Source: Litchfieldella qijiaojingensis (GTDB lineage: Bacteria; Pseudomonadota; Gammaproteobacteria; Pseudomonadales; Halomonadaceae). Taken from it: a stretch of 64,000 nucleotides of DNA. Location: assembly GCF_014651875.1 (NCBI RefSeq), contig NZ_BMXS01000003.1:248001-312000 (forward strand). The letters are read 5' to 3'. A model generated the notes under the pieces. The model did no database searches, was not told where the DNA came from, and worked only from the letters and a program-made list of their open reading frames with translations. Shown here in pieces: positions 1 to 8,310 of the stretch; the first letter of the stretch is position 1, and the number at the start of each line of letters is the position of its first letter. Both the position numbers and the translations under genes were made by a program.

Positions 1-143
1 TCTCAAATACGTAACATCAGGTTTCGTTGTTGTCCGATCGGTCAAAAATTGCCTACGCTGTGCTTGTGACCAAAGTTGACCAATAGGTCAAATCCCTGGC
101 GCTCACAAACGTGCATCCATTCCAACAACAACGGGACCACACC

Positions 144-1520
144 ATGGAACAGACCTCGACCGTTCGTCATGAGGCCTCCCCCCATTCGGTCGTCGCACCG
201 GCTGCGGGAGAAAACTGGCTGGATACCTACTTCGGCGTGAGCCGACGAGGCTCGAGCCTGCGTACGGAGATCCTGGCCGGGATCGCGACCTTTCTGGCCT
301 CCATGTACATCATCGTCGTCAACCCGGCAATTATCAGCGCTGCCGGGATTCCCTTCTCGGCGGCGCTATCGGCCACCGTGCTGATAAGTTTCATGAGCAG
401 CCTGGCGATGGGGCTCTATGCTCGCAACCCTATCCTCGTCGCCCCTGGCATGGGGATGAACGCACTATTCACCTATACCCTGGTATTGGGAGCCGGTCTC
501 TCCTGGGAGGTGGCACTGGGCTGCGTGTTCTGGTCCGGTGTACTGTTCGCGCTGCTCGCCGTGTTCAATGTGCGCAAGGCGATCATCGAGGCGATCCCGG
601 CGACCCTGCGTTACGCCATTACCTGTGGTATCGGTTTATTCATCACCTTCATCGGATTCAAGAACGCCGGCTTCATCGTCGCCAGTGAGGCTACCTTGGT
701 GTCGCTGGGCAGCCTGGATCCGACGCTGATCACCTTCTTCGTCGGCATGATGGCCACGGCGATCATGGTGATCCTGCGCTTCAATGGCGCGCTGATCCTG
801 GGGATCGCCTTCACCACGCTGCTGGCTGCGCCCATGGGGCGCCTGTGGGGCGAAGAGGTTCTGGTGGAATGGAGTGGTCTGGCCGCCTGGCCCGATTTCA
901 GCGCAGTGATGCAGGTCGATATCTGGGGGGCGCTGAAGGTTGCCTACCTGCCGTTCATCTTCGTGATGCTGTTCACCAACTTCTTCGATGCGCTGTCGTG
1001 CTTCATGGCGCTCTCCGAATCGGCCGACCTCAAGGACAAGGACGGCAATCCACGCAATCTCAAGCGCTCGATGACCGTCGACGCCTTTGCCTCGATGATT
1101 GCCGCGCCGCTGGGCACCAGCGCCGCCCAGACGTTCATCGAATCCGGGGCCGGCGTTGCCCAGGGCGGGCGTACCGGCCTGGTGGCAGTGGTCATCGCGG
1201 TGCTGTTCCTGCCGTTCCTGTTCCTCTCGCCACTGCTGTCGCTGGTGCCGGGCATTGCCACCGCGCCGGCGCTGGTGCTGGTCGGGCTGTTCATGCTGGC
1301 GCCGGTCAGCAAGATCGACTGGACCCGCTACGATCAGGCGTTCCCGGCATTCCTGGCCATCATCCTGATGCCGTTGACCTACTCGATCACCCTTGGAATC
1401 GCTTTCGGTTTCCTGAGCTTCGTGCTGATCAAGGCTTTTACCGGCCGCATCGATGAGATCAAGCCGGCAATGTGGGTGTCGGCCGCGTTGAGTGTGGTGA
1501 TGCTGGTCACCACGCATTGA
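144..1520 (+). CDS. NCS2 family purine permease (AzgA/GhxP type)
   Basis: Inner-membrane transporter expected to import a purine base (adenine, guanine or hypoxanthine) with protons. The 458-residue product is almost entirely hydrophobic, consistent with the 12-14 membrane segments of the family. Family signatures are visible: the stretch FVMLFTNFFDALS near residue 280 and, about 55 residues later, GTSAAQTFIESGAGVAQGG, the counterpart of the GTS..T.(Y/F)(V/I)ES..GVA.GGRTG signature of AzgA-like permeases. I chose the ATG at 144 because the protein resembles relatives from there; an in-frame ATG at 111 would add 11 unconserved residues. It stands alone, converging on the mechanosensitive channel gene. 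The exact substrate cannot be read from sequence. Confidence 0.9.
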   Translation: MEQTSTVRHEASPHSVVAPAAGENWLDTYFGVSRRGSSLRTEILAGIATFLASMYIIVVNPAIISAAGIPFSAALSATVLISFMSSLAMGLYARNPILVAPGMGMNALFTYTLVLGAGLSWEVALGCVFWSGVLFALLAVFNVRKAIIEAIPATLRYAITCGIGLFITFIGFKNAGFIVASEATLVSLGSLDPTLITFFVGMMATAIMVILRFNGALILGIAFTTLLAAPMGRLWGEEVLVEWSGLAAWPDFSAVMQVDIWGALKVAYLPFIFVMLFTNFFDALSCFMALSESADLKDKDGNPRNLKRSMTVDAFASMIAAPLGTSAAQTFIESGAGVAQGGRTGLVAVVIAVLFLPFLFLSPLLSLVPGIATAPALVLVGLFMLAPVSKIDWTRYDQAFPAFLAIILMPLTYSITLGIAFGFLSFVLIKAFTGRIDEIKPAMWVSAALSVVMLVTTH

Positions 1521-1594
1521 CGAGCCGATATGATCCGGTAGCGTAAGCAAATGGGGCAGCCATCCGGCTGCCCCGTTCGTTGCATGAGCGAAGC

Positions 1595-3922
1595 TCAATC
1601 CTCGTCGAAGTCGCCCTTGAACTCAGGGTTGACTTGGGCACGTGGATCGTCGCTGTAGTCCTTGGACTCGACGGCGGGCCGAGGCTCCTGGGCGACGCGA
1701 ACGCGCGCCGGGGGAGCGGTACCGTCCTTGTCTTCACCGAAATATAGCGTGGTATGCGGGAAGGGAATCTCGATACCGGCGGCATCGAAATGCATCTTGA
1801 CCAGGCGGTTGTAGGCGCGCCCGACGGCCCACTGGTTACCTGGCGTGGTCTTGATGCGCACGCGGATATTCACCGAGCTGTCGGCGAGAGCGGTAACGCC
1901 AGCCACCTCCAGTGGCGCCAGCAGGTTCATCTTGTGCTCGTCGTCATTGGCCAACTCATCGAAAGCTTCACGCAATCTGACGATAGCCTCGTCGATATTC
2001 TCGCGATAGGCAATGCCATATTCGCCGACATGGTAGGCGAATTCACGCATGAAGTTGGAGACGGTGTCGACGCTGGAGAAGGGGATGATGTGGTAAGTCC
2101 CCGACAGGTCGCGTATGCCGACCGAGCGAATGCTCAGGCGCTCGGCCGTACCGGTGATGCCGCCCACGGTGACCACGTCGCCGGTGTTCATGGCATTCTC
2201 GACCTGGATGAAGATGCCGGTGATGATGTCCTGCACCAGTTTCTGGGAGCCGAAGCCGATCGCCAGACCCAGCACCCCGGCACCGGCGATCAGCGGGCCG
2301 ATGTTGATGCCGAGTTCCGAGAGCACGATCATCGCCGTCATGGTGACGATAGCGATGGCCAGGGCATTGCGAAACAGGCTGAGCAGGGTCTTGGCGCGTG
2401 CCGTCGGTTCTCCGCCTCCCGTCTCGGGGCTGAGGCGATGTTCGATCAAGCTGGCGAGGGCGAGCCAAATGGCGGCCGCCACAAGGAGAATCACGGCAAT
2501 GCTGATGACTCTGCCGGCCAGGTTACGGCCGGCCTCGGAGGCGTACCAGGCGCTCGCATCGAAGGCCCCCCAGGCGCTCAGCACCAGCATGACCACGATT
2601 ACCAGAATGATCGCACGGATCACCCGCAGGGCATTGGGGATGTAGGAATTGAGCCGCTGTTCCAGCTTTGGCAACTTGTGGCGCAGGTCTTCGGGCAGGG
2701 TGATGCGACGACCGATGGTCTGGGTCAGCAGACTCGACAACAGCACGCCCACGCCAATCGTGATCAGGGTCTTGAGGGTGGCCAGCATCACGAATGGCAG
2801 CGCATCTTCGGGCCGGGTCAGGGTAACGACCAACACCATCAGGAAGTAGAGAATCGCCAGCCAGTGCCAAATACGTGCGAACAGGCGCAGCGAAAGTCGC
2901 GATGCGTTCATGGTCGCCATTTCGGCTTTCGCTTCGATGGCCCGGCGGACCTTGAGGCGGTTCTTTATCACTACGGCGACGGCATAGACGAAGGCGCCGA
3001 TCATGATCAGGGTGCCGATGCCTTGTCCCAGTGCCGGTGAAACGTAGAAGTTGATCAGCGGCACGACGACCAGCAGGCCGTAGCCGACAAGGCCGATCAA
3101 GCGCGCGATCCAGCGATTCCAGTAGGAAGCATCGCTGGCCGAGATTGGTAGCAGGCGTAGGCCGTCGTAGCGCGACGCGAACAGCATGCGAATAGCGGCC
3201 TTGAGCAGTTCGATGACCAGGAAGGCGTTCAGGAACAACGAGGCGCGGGTCGAGAGTTCGCCGGTCTCTCCAATCGCGAAGGTAGCGATCAGGTTGCCAC
3301 CGACATAGGCCAAGGCCACGATCACCACATCGATCACCGCGGCTGCGACCACGGCGATCACCAGGCGCAAGATGGGCGTAAGCCCCGTCCCTTGTAGCGA
3401 CCATTCGTTGATACGGGTGAAGCCCCGCTTGGCCAGGCGGCGAAAGCCCAGGAACAGCGCGAAGGTGGCAATGATGACCAGTGCCAGATTGAAAGCCGCC
3501 TCGGTGAAGGCGGCCATATCGAAGGTGGTATCTCTCGCGGTGGCCTCACCACTGAACAACGCGCTGACGGCCTTGAGCATGTTATCGAGTTGCCCACCGA
3601 TATTGCCGGCGATATGGCTGGTGGCTTCCGCCAGGCGCCGCGGCAGCGACGCTTGTTCAGCGGGCTGGTCGCTGGGAGCCGATTCTGCCCCCGCTTGTGG
3701 CGCGGCATCTGCGGGGGCATCGGTGCGTGCCGCCAGGCTACGCAGGTGCTCGATCAGCTCGTTCCGGGCTTGCTCGTTCTCGAGTAGATCGGCCAGCGTG
3801 GCGTAGGCGGGAGGCTCGGCGGAAGGGGCATCGCTCTGTTGGGCCTGTAGTGGAAAGCTGATGGCCAGCAAGACCATCACTACCCAGCTTGCCAGCAGAC
3901 GAATAAGGCGGGATTGAAGCAC
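1595..3922 (-). CDS. Large MscS-family mechanosensitive ion channel
   Basis: Predicted inner-membrane channel that opens under hypo-osmotic membrane tension. The 775-residue protein starts with a signal peptide-like segment ending SFPLQAQQ, followed by a roughly 110-residue hydrophilic Ala/Pro/Glu-rich periplasmic stretch and then many membrane segments. The MscS core is near residues 540-580, with the pore-lining GAGVLGLAIGFGSQ helix followed by QDIITGIFIQVENAMNTGD, which is the start of the beta domain. The tail after about residue 700 is hydrophilic. The GTG at 3922 is preferred because GGAGG lies 7 nt upstream; an upstream ATG at 3991 lacks a comparable site. It is much longer than E. coli MscS and closer to the YbiO/MscM-like group. 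A channel of this kind fits an osmotically challenged organism, but that is inference. Confidence 0.88.
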   Translation of the reverse strand: MLQSRLIRLLASWVVMVLLAISFPLQAQQSDAPSAEPPAYATLADLLENEQARNELIEHLRSLAARTDAPADAAPQAGAESAPSDQPAEQASLPRRLAEATSHIAGNIGGQLDNMLKAVSALFSGEATARDTTFDMAAFTEAAFNLALVIIATFALFLGFRRLAKRGFTRINEWSLQGTGLTPILRLVIAVVAAAVIDVVIVALAYVGGNLIATFAIGETGELSTRASLFLNAFLVIELLKAAIRMLFASRYDGLRLLPISASDASYWNRWIARLIGLVGYGLLVVVPLINFYVSPALGQGIGTLIMIGAFVYAVAVVIKNRLKVRRAIEAKAEMATMNASRLSLRLFARIWHWLAILYFLMVLVVTLTRPEDALPFVMLATLKTLITIGVGVLLSSLLTQTIGRRITLPEDLRHKLPKLEQRLNSYIPNALRVIRAIILVIVVMLVLSAWGAFDASAWYASEAGRNLAGRVISIAVILLVAAAIWLALASLIEHRLSPETGGGEPTARAKTLLSLFRNALAIAIVTMTAMIVLSELGINIGPLIAGAGVLGLAIGFGSQKLVQDIITGIFIQVENAMNTGDVVTVGGITGTAERLSIRSVGIRDLSGTYHIIPFSSVDTVSNFMREFAYHVGEYGIAYRENIDEAIVRLREAFDELANDDEHKMNLLAPLEVAGVTALADSSVNIRVRIKTTPGNQWAVGRAYNRLVKMHFDAAGIEIPFPHTTLYFGEDKDGTAPPARVRVAQEPRPAVESKDYSDDPRAQVNPEFKGDFDED

Positions 3923-4020
3923 GCTTCGACCTCCATGAATCGGCGTGGGACGGTGGGGGTGAACGGATGTAAACGTCCCCCCGCTTGGCACCCTTCGGTG
4001 GGTACTATCGTACAGGCATC

Positions 4021-4026
4021 ATTATA
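4021..4026 (-). promoter_or_regulatory. Candidate -10 element for the MscS-family gene
   Basis: Read on the minus strand this is a perfect TATAAT, about 100 nt upstream of the GTG at 3922 in an AT-rich island that contrasts with the GC-rich genes around it. The region 17 nt further upstream holds only a weak -35 (TTATCA with a 16-nt spacer). Confidence 0.3.
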
Positions 4027-4082
4027 CAGATGCTGTACATTTGATAATGCTTATACCAAATTATAGTGAAGAATACCTAAGC

Positions 4083-4121
4083 ACCACCCTTTGACCACCC
4101 AGGAAGGGTGGTTATTTTTTT
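4083..4121 (+). terminator. Rho-independent terminator with no matching plus-strand gene
   Basis: A 9-bp stem (ACCACCCTT at 4083-4091 with AAGGGTGGT at 4104-4112) is followed by TATTTTTTT on the plus strand. Both flanking genes are on the minus strand, and read on that strand the hairpin has no U tract. It therefore looks like the end of a plus-strand transcript that is not annotated. It may also act as a poor terminator of the protease-like gene on the minus strand. Confidence 0.55.
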
Positions 4122-4135
4122 ACTGATCGTCGACG

Positions 4136-4693
4136 TCAGTCGTCTTCGTCTTCATAGGCGACCAGCGGCGAGTCTTCGTCGCATTCGGGCTTGTGTTGGA
4201 AGGTTCGGGTGACATCGAGTAGACCCAGGTGCTCGATGGTGCGGCGTCCCAGCAACATCGGATAGAGCATGTTGCCGCGGTTGCGCAGGCTGAAATCCTC
4301 CTCGTACAGCGTATCGCCGACACAGATCGTCATGATCACTGTAGGGCGCCGGGACTCTCCGCCGGCACCGCGCAGGATCAGCTTGCGGTTGACTTCGCGC
4401 TCCAGTACTTCGGACGTAACCTCGCCAGTTTCCTCGTCCTCGAGTTCGAGGCGGAAGCGCACCCACTCCTCGCCGTCCTTCTGGAAGCGCTCGATATCAC
4501 GGGCGTCTAGCGAGGAGGTCAGCGCTCCGCTATCGAGCTTGGCCTTCACCTCCACGCCCCAAGGCTCGACGGTTGCTTTTTCCACCCAGCCGAAGACCTT
4601 CCGCTCGTCGTCGGCCTGGGCCAGGGAAGCGGCACACAGAAGTAGGGCAGCAGCGCCAGCGCGGCGCAACCAGCGGTATCCCTTGTGATTCAC
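4136..4693 (-). CDS. Secreted ATP-dependent zinc protease-family protein (RimB-like)
   Basis: Member of the retropepsin-like family often named ATP-dependent zinc protease (PF05618), which often occurs near RimK-type ligases; no rimK is seen here. The 185-residue product has an N-terminal signal peptide (about residues 1-27, cleaving after LAQA). The mature part carries GWVEKATVEPWGVEVKAKLDSGALTSSLDARD; the LDSGALTSSLDA stretch holds the family's active-site-like Asp-Ser-Gly. A second conserved part, LLGRRTIEHLGLLDV, is near the C-terminus, which is acidic. The product is likely periplasmic. The substrate is unknown, and the family name overstates what has been shown biochemically. Confidence 0.8.
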   Translation of the reverse strand: MNHKGYRWLRRAGAAALLLCAASLAQADDERKVFGWVEKATVEPWGVEVKAKLDSGALTSSLDARDIERFQKDGEEWVRFRLELEDEETGEVTSEVLEREVNRKLILRGAGGESRRPTVIMTICVGDTLYEEDFSLRNRGNMLYPMLLGRRTIEHLGLLDVTRTFQHKPECDEDSPLVAYEDEDD

Positions 4694-4891
4694 GGCGATT
4701 CTCCTCTACGTGGAGTACAGCAACCTAATGCTTGAGAAAGGAGGAATGATTCCATCCAACTGTGTGGGGTGGCAAGTGGGGAGGGGATTCCCCACACACG
4801 CGATTCTCGCTAAGGCCATGGCTGAACCGCTGCTAAGCTATGTGTGTGGTTTCGTGCAAGCCACAATGACTGTTCAGATGGGGAAGCCGCC

Positions 4892-5776
4892 ATGAGCGAG
4901 AGTACGTTCGATCCGGCACAGGGGACGGAGGCGGACCGTCGGGGTTGGGACTCCGTGGCCTATGGCTGGAAGAAGTGGGCGCCAACCATCGAGTCGGCCG
5001 CCCAAGTGATCAACGACCGGCTGGTGGATATGGCGCAACTCGGCGCCGGACACAAGGTGCTCGACATTGCCACGGGCTATGGCGAGCCTTTGATGAGCAT
5101 CCTCGAGCGGGTGGGCCCCAGCGGAGTTGTGGTAGCGACGGACCTTTCGCCGGAGATGATTGCACTTGCCCGTGAACGGGTCGCCCAGGCTGGCATGACG
5201 AATGTCGCTTTCTACGCGTGCAACGGTGAGGTACTGGAGATTCCGGAAGCCGATTTCGACGCCGCGCTGTGCCGGTGGGGATTGATGCTGATGGCCGACC
5301 CGGACGCGTGCCTGGGGCGAGTCCATGAGTTATTGAAGCCAGGTGGTCGCGTTGCCATGGCGGTTTTCAGCGAGCCCGCGAAGTCGCCGTTGCTATCGAT
5401 TGCGGGCGCGACGGTGCGCCGTGCGGTCGGTGTCGGGCCGCCGGATCCTGACGAACCGAATATTTTCCGTCTTGCCGACAGTGCGGACCTTGAGCGGCGG
5501 TTCCAGGCGGCAGGCTTCGATCAGATAGCGCTCGAACAAGTCGCCAGTGAATGTGTCCACGATTCGCCCGATGCCTACGTCCACTTCCTGCAGGATGTCG
5601 CCCGGGACATCGTGAGGCTTCTCGAAGGCCTGTCGCCCGAGAAACAGCAAGACATCTGGCAGGCTGTCGCCGAGGCCGTGAAACCCTACCAGGCCGCAGA
5701 TGGCCGTGTTCATCTAGGCCTGGAGTGTCACTGTATCGCTGCACGCAAGCCGCATGGGGCCGAGGACGCCTGGTGA
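4892..5776 (+). CDS. Class I SAM-dependent methyltransferase
   Basis: Predicted soluble methyltransferase of 294 residues. The SAM-binding Rossmann core is visible: motif I is VLDIATGYGEPLMSIL (about residues 55-70), the acidic end of beta 2 is VVATDLSPEMI, and a UbiE-like post-motif region (DAALCRWGLMLMADPD) follows. This resembles the UbiE/COQ5 and methyltransferase type 11 groups. The substrate is not readable: it is not UbiE itself, because the quinone-specific signatures are not obvious. The ATG at 4892 follows GGGGAAGCCGCC and gives the best fit to relatives; an in-frame start at 4844 would add 16 residues. It is a stand-alone gene facing the tmRNA gene. Confidence 0.82.
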   Translation: MSESTFDPAQGTEADRRGWDSVAYGWKKWAPTIESAAQVINDRLVDMAQLGAGHKVLDIATGYGEPLMSILERVGPSGVVVATDLSPEMIALARERVAQAGMTNVAFYACNGEVLEIPEADFDAALCRWGLMLMADPDACLGRVHELLKPGGRVAMAVFSEPAKSPLLSIAGATVRRAVGVGPPDPDEPNIFRLADSADLERRFQAAGFDQIALEQVASECVHDSPDAYVHFLQDVARDIVRLLEGLSPEKQQDIWQAVAEAVKPYQAADGRVHLGLECHCIAARKPHGAEDAW

Positions 5777-5909
5777 GGGTCTGGACCGGAAGAGCCTATA
5801 CCTCAATCATTAATCATTGGTTGCCGTAGAGGCACGGGTGATGAGCAGTCCAGCGTATGCTGACTGCGTTACGTGTGGTGCCTGCCGCTCACGGGGTTGG
5901 TGGGTAAAC

Positions 5910-5932
5910 GAAAAAAGCACCCGTAGGTGCTT
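5910..5932 (-). terminator. Terminator of tmRNA gene
   Basis: On the minus strand AAGCACC-TACG-GGTGCTT is followed directly by a run of T, 17 nt past the CCA end of the tmRNA. Confidence 0.85.
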
Positions 5933-5948
5933 GATTCGTCGACATGTT

Positions 5949-6328
5949 TGGTGGAGGCGGCGGGGATCGAACCCGCGTCCGCCGGCACTCGCCCATTGGC
6001 TCTACATGCTTAGTTCCGTCTTTTGTTTTAGCGTTACTGACTCCGACGGGCAGGATCCAGCAACGCGAGCCTTCTTAAGTTTAACGATTGACGCGAAGGC
6101 GTCGCCAACCGCGATCCCATCACTTTGCGCTCGTCTCCCGTCCACGATGAATGGGCACATCGCTTCCGGGCCAGGCTAACTACCAGCAGTTTTTAGGCTG
6201 CCAGAGCGCCCTGAGCGTAGTTTTCGTCGTTTGCGACTATTTAGTCGTGATGTTGGATTTACGAGATACATCACGCTCTCGGCATGCACCTCAGGGGTTG
6301 TCACCGGCGTCGAAACCATGTCGCCCCC
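5949..6328 (-). ncRNA. ssrA: Transfer-messenger RNA (tmRNA)
   Basis: Ribosome rescue RNA acting with SmpB, which is encoded just upstream. The 3' tRNA-like end is clear on the minus strand: GGACGCGGGTTCGATCCC (T arm), then GCCGCCTCCACCA. The 5' end GGGGGCGACATGG pairs with it. The resume codon and tag reading frame are at 6234-6193 and encode ANDENYAQGALAA followed by TAA. The upstream ATAGTC and GCA resume codon match the E. coli arrangement. The encoded tag has a three-residue insert (QGA) compared with E. coli ANDENYALAA; the terminal LAA that ClpXP/ClpAP read is retained. The length is about 380 nt. Confidence 0.97.
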
Positions 6329-6341
6329 TTAGAACGTCTTC

Positions 6342-6347
6342 ACTATA
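6342..6347 (-). promoter_or_regulatory. Extended -10 element of ssrA
   Basis: On the minus strand this reads TGG-TATAGT, an extended -10 lying 14 nt before the mature tmRNA 5' end. No good -35 is visible, which is tolerated for extended -10 promoters. Confidence 0.4.
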
Positions 6348-6389
6348 CCAGATGGGGGGTCTGCAGCGCCAGTTCAAGGGCTCGCCCGC

Positions 6390-6875
6390 TCACTTGTTCT
6401 CGCGCATGATGCGTGCCTTCTGGCGGTTCCAGTCGCGTTCCTTCTCGGTGGCGCGCTTGTCGTGCAGCTTCTTGCCGGTGACCAGCGCCAGCTCGCACTT
6501 GACCAGGTTGTTCTTCCAATACAGCTTCAACGGCACACAAGTGTGTCCCTTGTCCTGGGTGCGAGAGAAGATCTTGGCGATCTCCTTGCGGTGCAGCAGC
6601 AGCTTGCGGGTGCGCGTCGGATCGGCCAGTTCGTGGGTGCTGGCGGTGCTGAGCGGCGTGATATGACTGCCCAGCAGCCATGCCTCGCCGTTCTTGACCA
6701 GGATATAGGTGTCAGTGAGCTGGGCTTTACCCGCGCGCAGGCTTTTTACCTCCCAGCCCGACAGCGACAGCCCCGCCTCGAAGGTCTCCTGAATGTGGTA
6801 TTCGAAGCGTGCCTTCTTGTTCTGGGCGATGACGTTGCTGCTGGGCCCTTTGCTCTTGCCTTTCTTGTTGGCCAT
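6390..6875 (-). CDS. smpB: SsrA-binding protein SmpB
   Basis: Binds the tRNA-like part of tmRNA and brings it to stalled ribosomes. The product has 161 residues, close to the family's usual 155-165. It starts [12 protein letters not shown], has the conserved [20 protein letters not shown] and [14 protein letters not shown] blocks, and ends with the basic tail ([18 protein letters not shown]) that enters the empty mRNA channel. I chose the ATG at 6875, preceded by GAGG and matching the family N-terminus; the reading frame stays open another 35 codons upstream without similarity. It lies immediately upstream of ssrA on the same strand. Confidence 0.97.
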   Translation of the reverse strand: MANKKGKSKGPSSNVIAQNKKARFEYHIQETFEAGLSLSGWEVKSLRAGKAQLTDTYILVKNGEAWLLGSHITPLSTASTHELADPTRTRKLLLHRKEIAKIFSRTQDKGHTCVPLKLYWKNNLVKCELALVTGKKLHDKRATEKERDWNRQKARIMRENK

Positions 6876-7007
6876 GAAACCTCGTTGATCGATATGCCGG
6901 ATGGCGGCTACCCCTTCGAGATGGGGGGAAGCGTGGTACCATTCAAGGCTTGACGAAATAACCGCCCATGATACGCCCAAGGCCTTGTAAAGTCAGCGGA
7001 GAGGTAC

Positions 7008-7445
7008 ATGCCAACGGTCAATCGGTCCGCCCTGGTGCGGCACTCCCCCCAGGCGATGTTCGACCTGGTCAATGATTTCGAGCGCTATCCGGAGTTTCTG
7101 CCAGGGTGTCGCAGGGCACGGTTGATCGAGCAGGATGAGGCTCATCTGATTGGTGAGCTGACGCTGTCCAAGGCGGGTGTGGAGCAGAGTTTCACCACGC
7201 GCAACGATTTGTATTCGCCGGAACGGATCGAGTTGTCGTTGGTTCGAGGCCCCTTTCGTCGCCTGCGGGGGCGTTGGCTGTTCACGCCGATGGGTGAGGA
7301 TGCCTGCAAGGTGAGCCTGGAGATGGAGTTCGAGTTCGCCAATCGACTGCTGGGCATGGCCTTCGGCAAGTTGTTTCAACAGGTGGCGGGGCAACTGGTG
7401 GAATCTTTCACTCGCCGAGCCGATGAGGTCTATGGTCGCTACTGA
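7008..7445 (+). CDS. ratA: RatA/COQ10-family START-like protein
   Basis: A 145-residue START-like protein of the polyketide cyclase/COQ10 group. In E. coli the homologue RatA (YfjG) was reported as a toxin that blocks 50S-30S association; homologues elsewhere bind ubiquinone. Conserved features are the PTVNRSALVRHSPQAMFDLV start, DFERYPEFLPGCRRARL, and the C-terminal helix ending RRADEVYGRY. It overlaps the rnfH frame by 23 nt, as in many proteobacteria, so the two are translationally coupled. It is divergent from smpB with a short intergenic region. Confidence 0.92.
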   Translation: MPTVNRSALVRHSPQAMFDLVNDFERYPEFLPGCRRARLIEQDEAHLIGELTLSKAGVEQSFTTRNDLYSPERIELSLVRGPFRRLRGRWLFTPMGEDACKVSLEMEFEFANRLLGMAFGKLFQQVAGQLVESFTRRADEVYGRY

Positions 7446-7761
7446 TCGGGAAGAGACGAACCAGGCATGCCTCGAGGTGGAGGTGGCCTTTGCCTTGCCT
7501 GAGCGGCAGAAGGTCGTGCCGTTGACGGTACCGTCAGGCACCACGGCGCGACGAGCGGTCGAGCTGGCCGAATTGACGCGCTACTTCCCTGAACTGCCCG
7601 CGGAGACGTTCAGCGAGGCGAGCTTGGGTATCTTCGGCAAACTATTACGTGACCCCGACCGCCATGAGCTACAGGCGGGGGATCGCGTCGAAGTCTACCG
7701 CCCGCTCAAGATCGACCCCAAGGAAGCCCGCAAGCAGCGGGCCTCAGGCCGCCGCACTTAG
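7423..7761 (+). CDS. rnfH: RnfH-family ubiquitin-fold protein
   Basis: Small beta-grasp protein of 112 residues paired with ratA (also called RatB). Core: CLEVEVAFALPERQKVVPLTV at the first strands, ELAELTRYFPELP in the helix, and the conserved LGIFGKLL...L..GDRVEVYRPLKIDPKEARKQRA end. The PLKIDPKEAR stretch is the family hallmark. Two starts are possible, ATG 7423 and ATG 7432; GAGG at 7426-7429 is too near the second to be useful, so I keep the first. The function remains unclear in the family; the original rnf link came from its neighbours in other species. Confidence 0.9.
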   Translation: MRSMVATDREETNQACLEVEVAFALPERQKVVPLTVPSGTTARRAVELAELTRYFPELPAETFSEASLGIFGKLLRDPDRHELQAGDRVEVYRPLKIDPKEARKQRASGRRT

Positions 7762-7794
7762 CGCCTTGGATGTCCTTGCAGGCGGATCTTCGCC

Positions 7795-8238
7795 TTATGG
7801 CACTGAGGTCGGGGTGCCTGGCCTTTCCGCCTCGGGCGACAAAGCGGAGTCTTCCGGTCCGGCGCCTGCTGGAGCCGGACCCACCCCCTCGACTGAAGGG
7901 AGTTCGATGTCGCTGGCCAGGTCGCCTTCAGTGGTGATGTTCACCAAGCGATCGTTGGCGAAGGTGAGGGTCACGCGTCGTTGTTCTACATCCCCGTAGG
8001 CCTCGTCGAGACGGTACAGGTAGTCCCACTGGTTGGCACTGAAGGGAGCCTCGAGTAAGGGACTGCCCATGACGAACTTGACCTGTTCACGTGTCATGCC
8101 CGGTTCGAGTTGGGCGACCATCTCTTGTGTCACCAGATTTCCCTGGGGCAGGTCACGCTTGTACACGCCAAGGTAACTGCAGCCGCCAGCCAGCGACAGC
8201 ACCAGGGAAAGGGTGACCATTTTAATCAGCTTTTGCAT
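7795..8238 (-). CDS. bamE: Outer-membrane assembly lipoprotein BamE
   Basis: Lipoprotein of the BAM complex that inserts beta-barrel proteins in the outer membrane. The 147-residue precursor has a lipoprotein signal with lipobox LAGGC (Cys 20), and then the SmpA/OmlA fold: YKRDLPQGNLVTQEMVAQLEPGMTREQVKFVMGSP and WDYLYRLDEAYGDVEQRRVTLTF. The C-terminal 35 residues are a Pro/Gly/Ala-rich tail longer than in E. coli BamE and probably disordered. It is divergently placed to fur across a 72-nt gap, a conserved arrangement in gammaproteobacteria. Confidence 0.95.
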   Translation of the reverse strand: MQKLIKMVTLSLVLSLAGGCSYLGVYKRDLPQGNLVTQEMVAQLEPGMTREQVKFVMGSPLLEAPFSANQWDYLYRLDEAYGDVEQRRVTLTFANDRLVNITTEGDLASDIELPSVEGVGPAPAGAGPEDSALSPEAERPGTPTSVP

Positions 8239-8310
8239 TTGCGTCCGTTCTTCACTATCGTTGATTCGGTCGATGATACCCGACCCTACACGTCACTGCG
8301 AAGAGCAACC

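Noticed and set aside
636-1598. Long minus-strand open frame opposite the purine permease
   Set aside because: His/Gln/Arg-rich translation with no family resemblance; it mirrors codon bias of the real plus-strand gene in high-GC DNA.
1754-3040. 428-codon plus-strand open frame opposite the MscS-family gene
   Set aside because: Low-complexity His/Asp/Gln-rich product and a well-supported gene on the other strand.
5817-6179. Plus-strand open frame across the tmRNA region
   Set aside because: It runs through the tRNA-like end of ssrA and encodes nothing recognisable.
8239-8310. Fur box in the bamE-fur gap
   Set aside because: No stretch close to the 19-bp consensus was found by eye.
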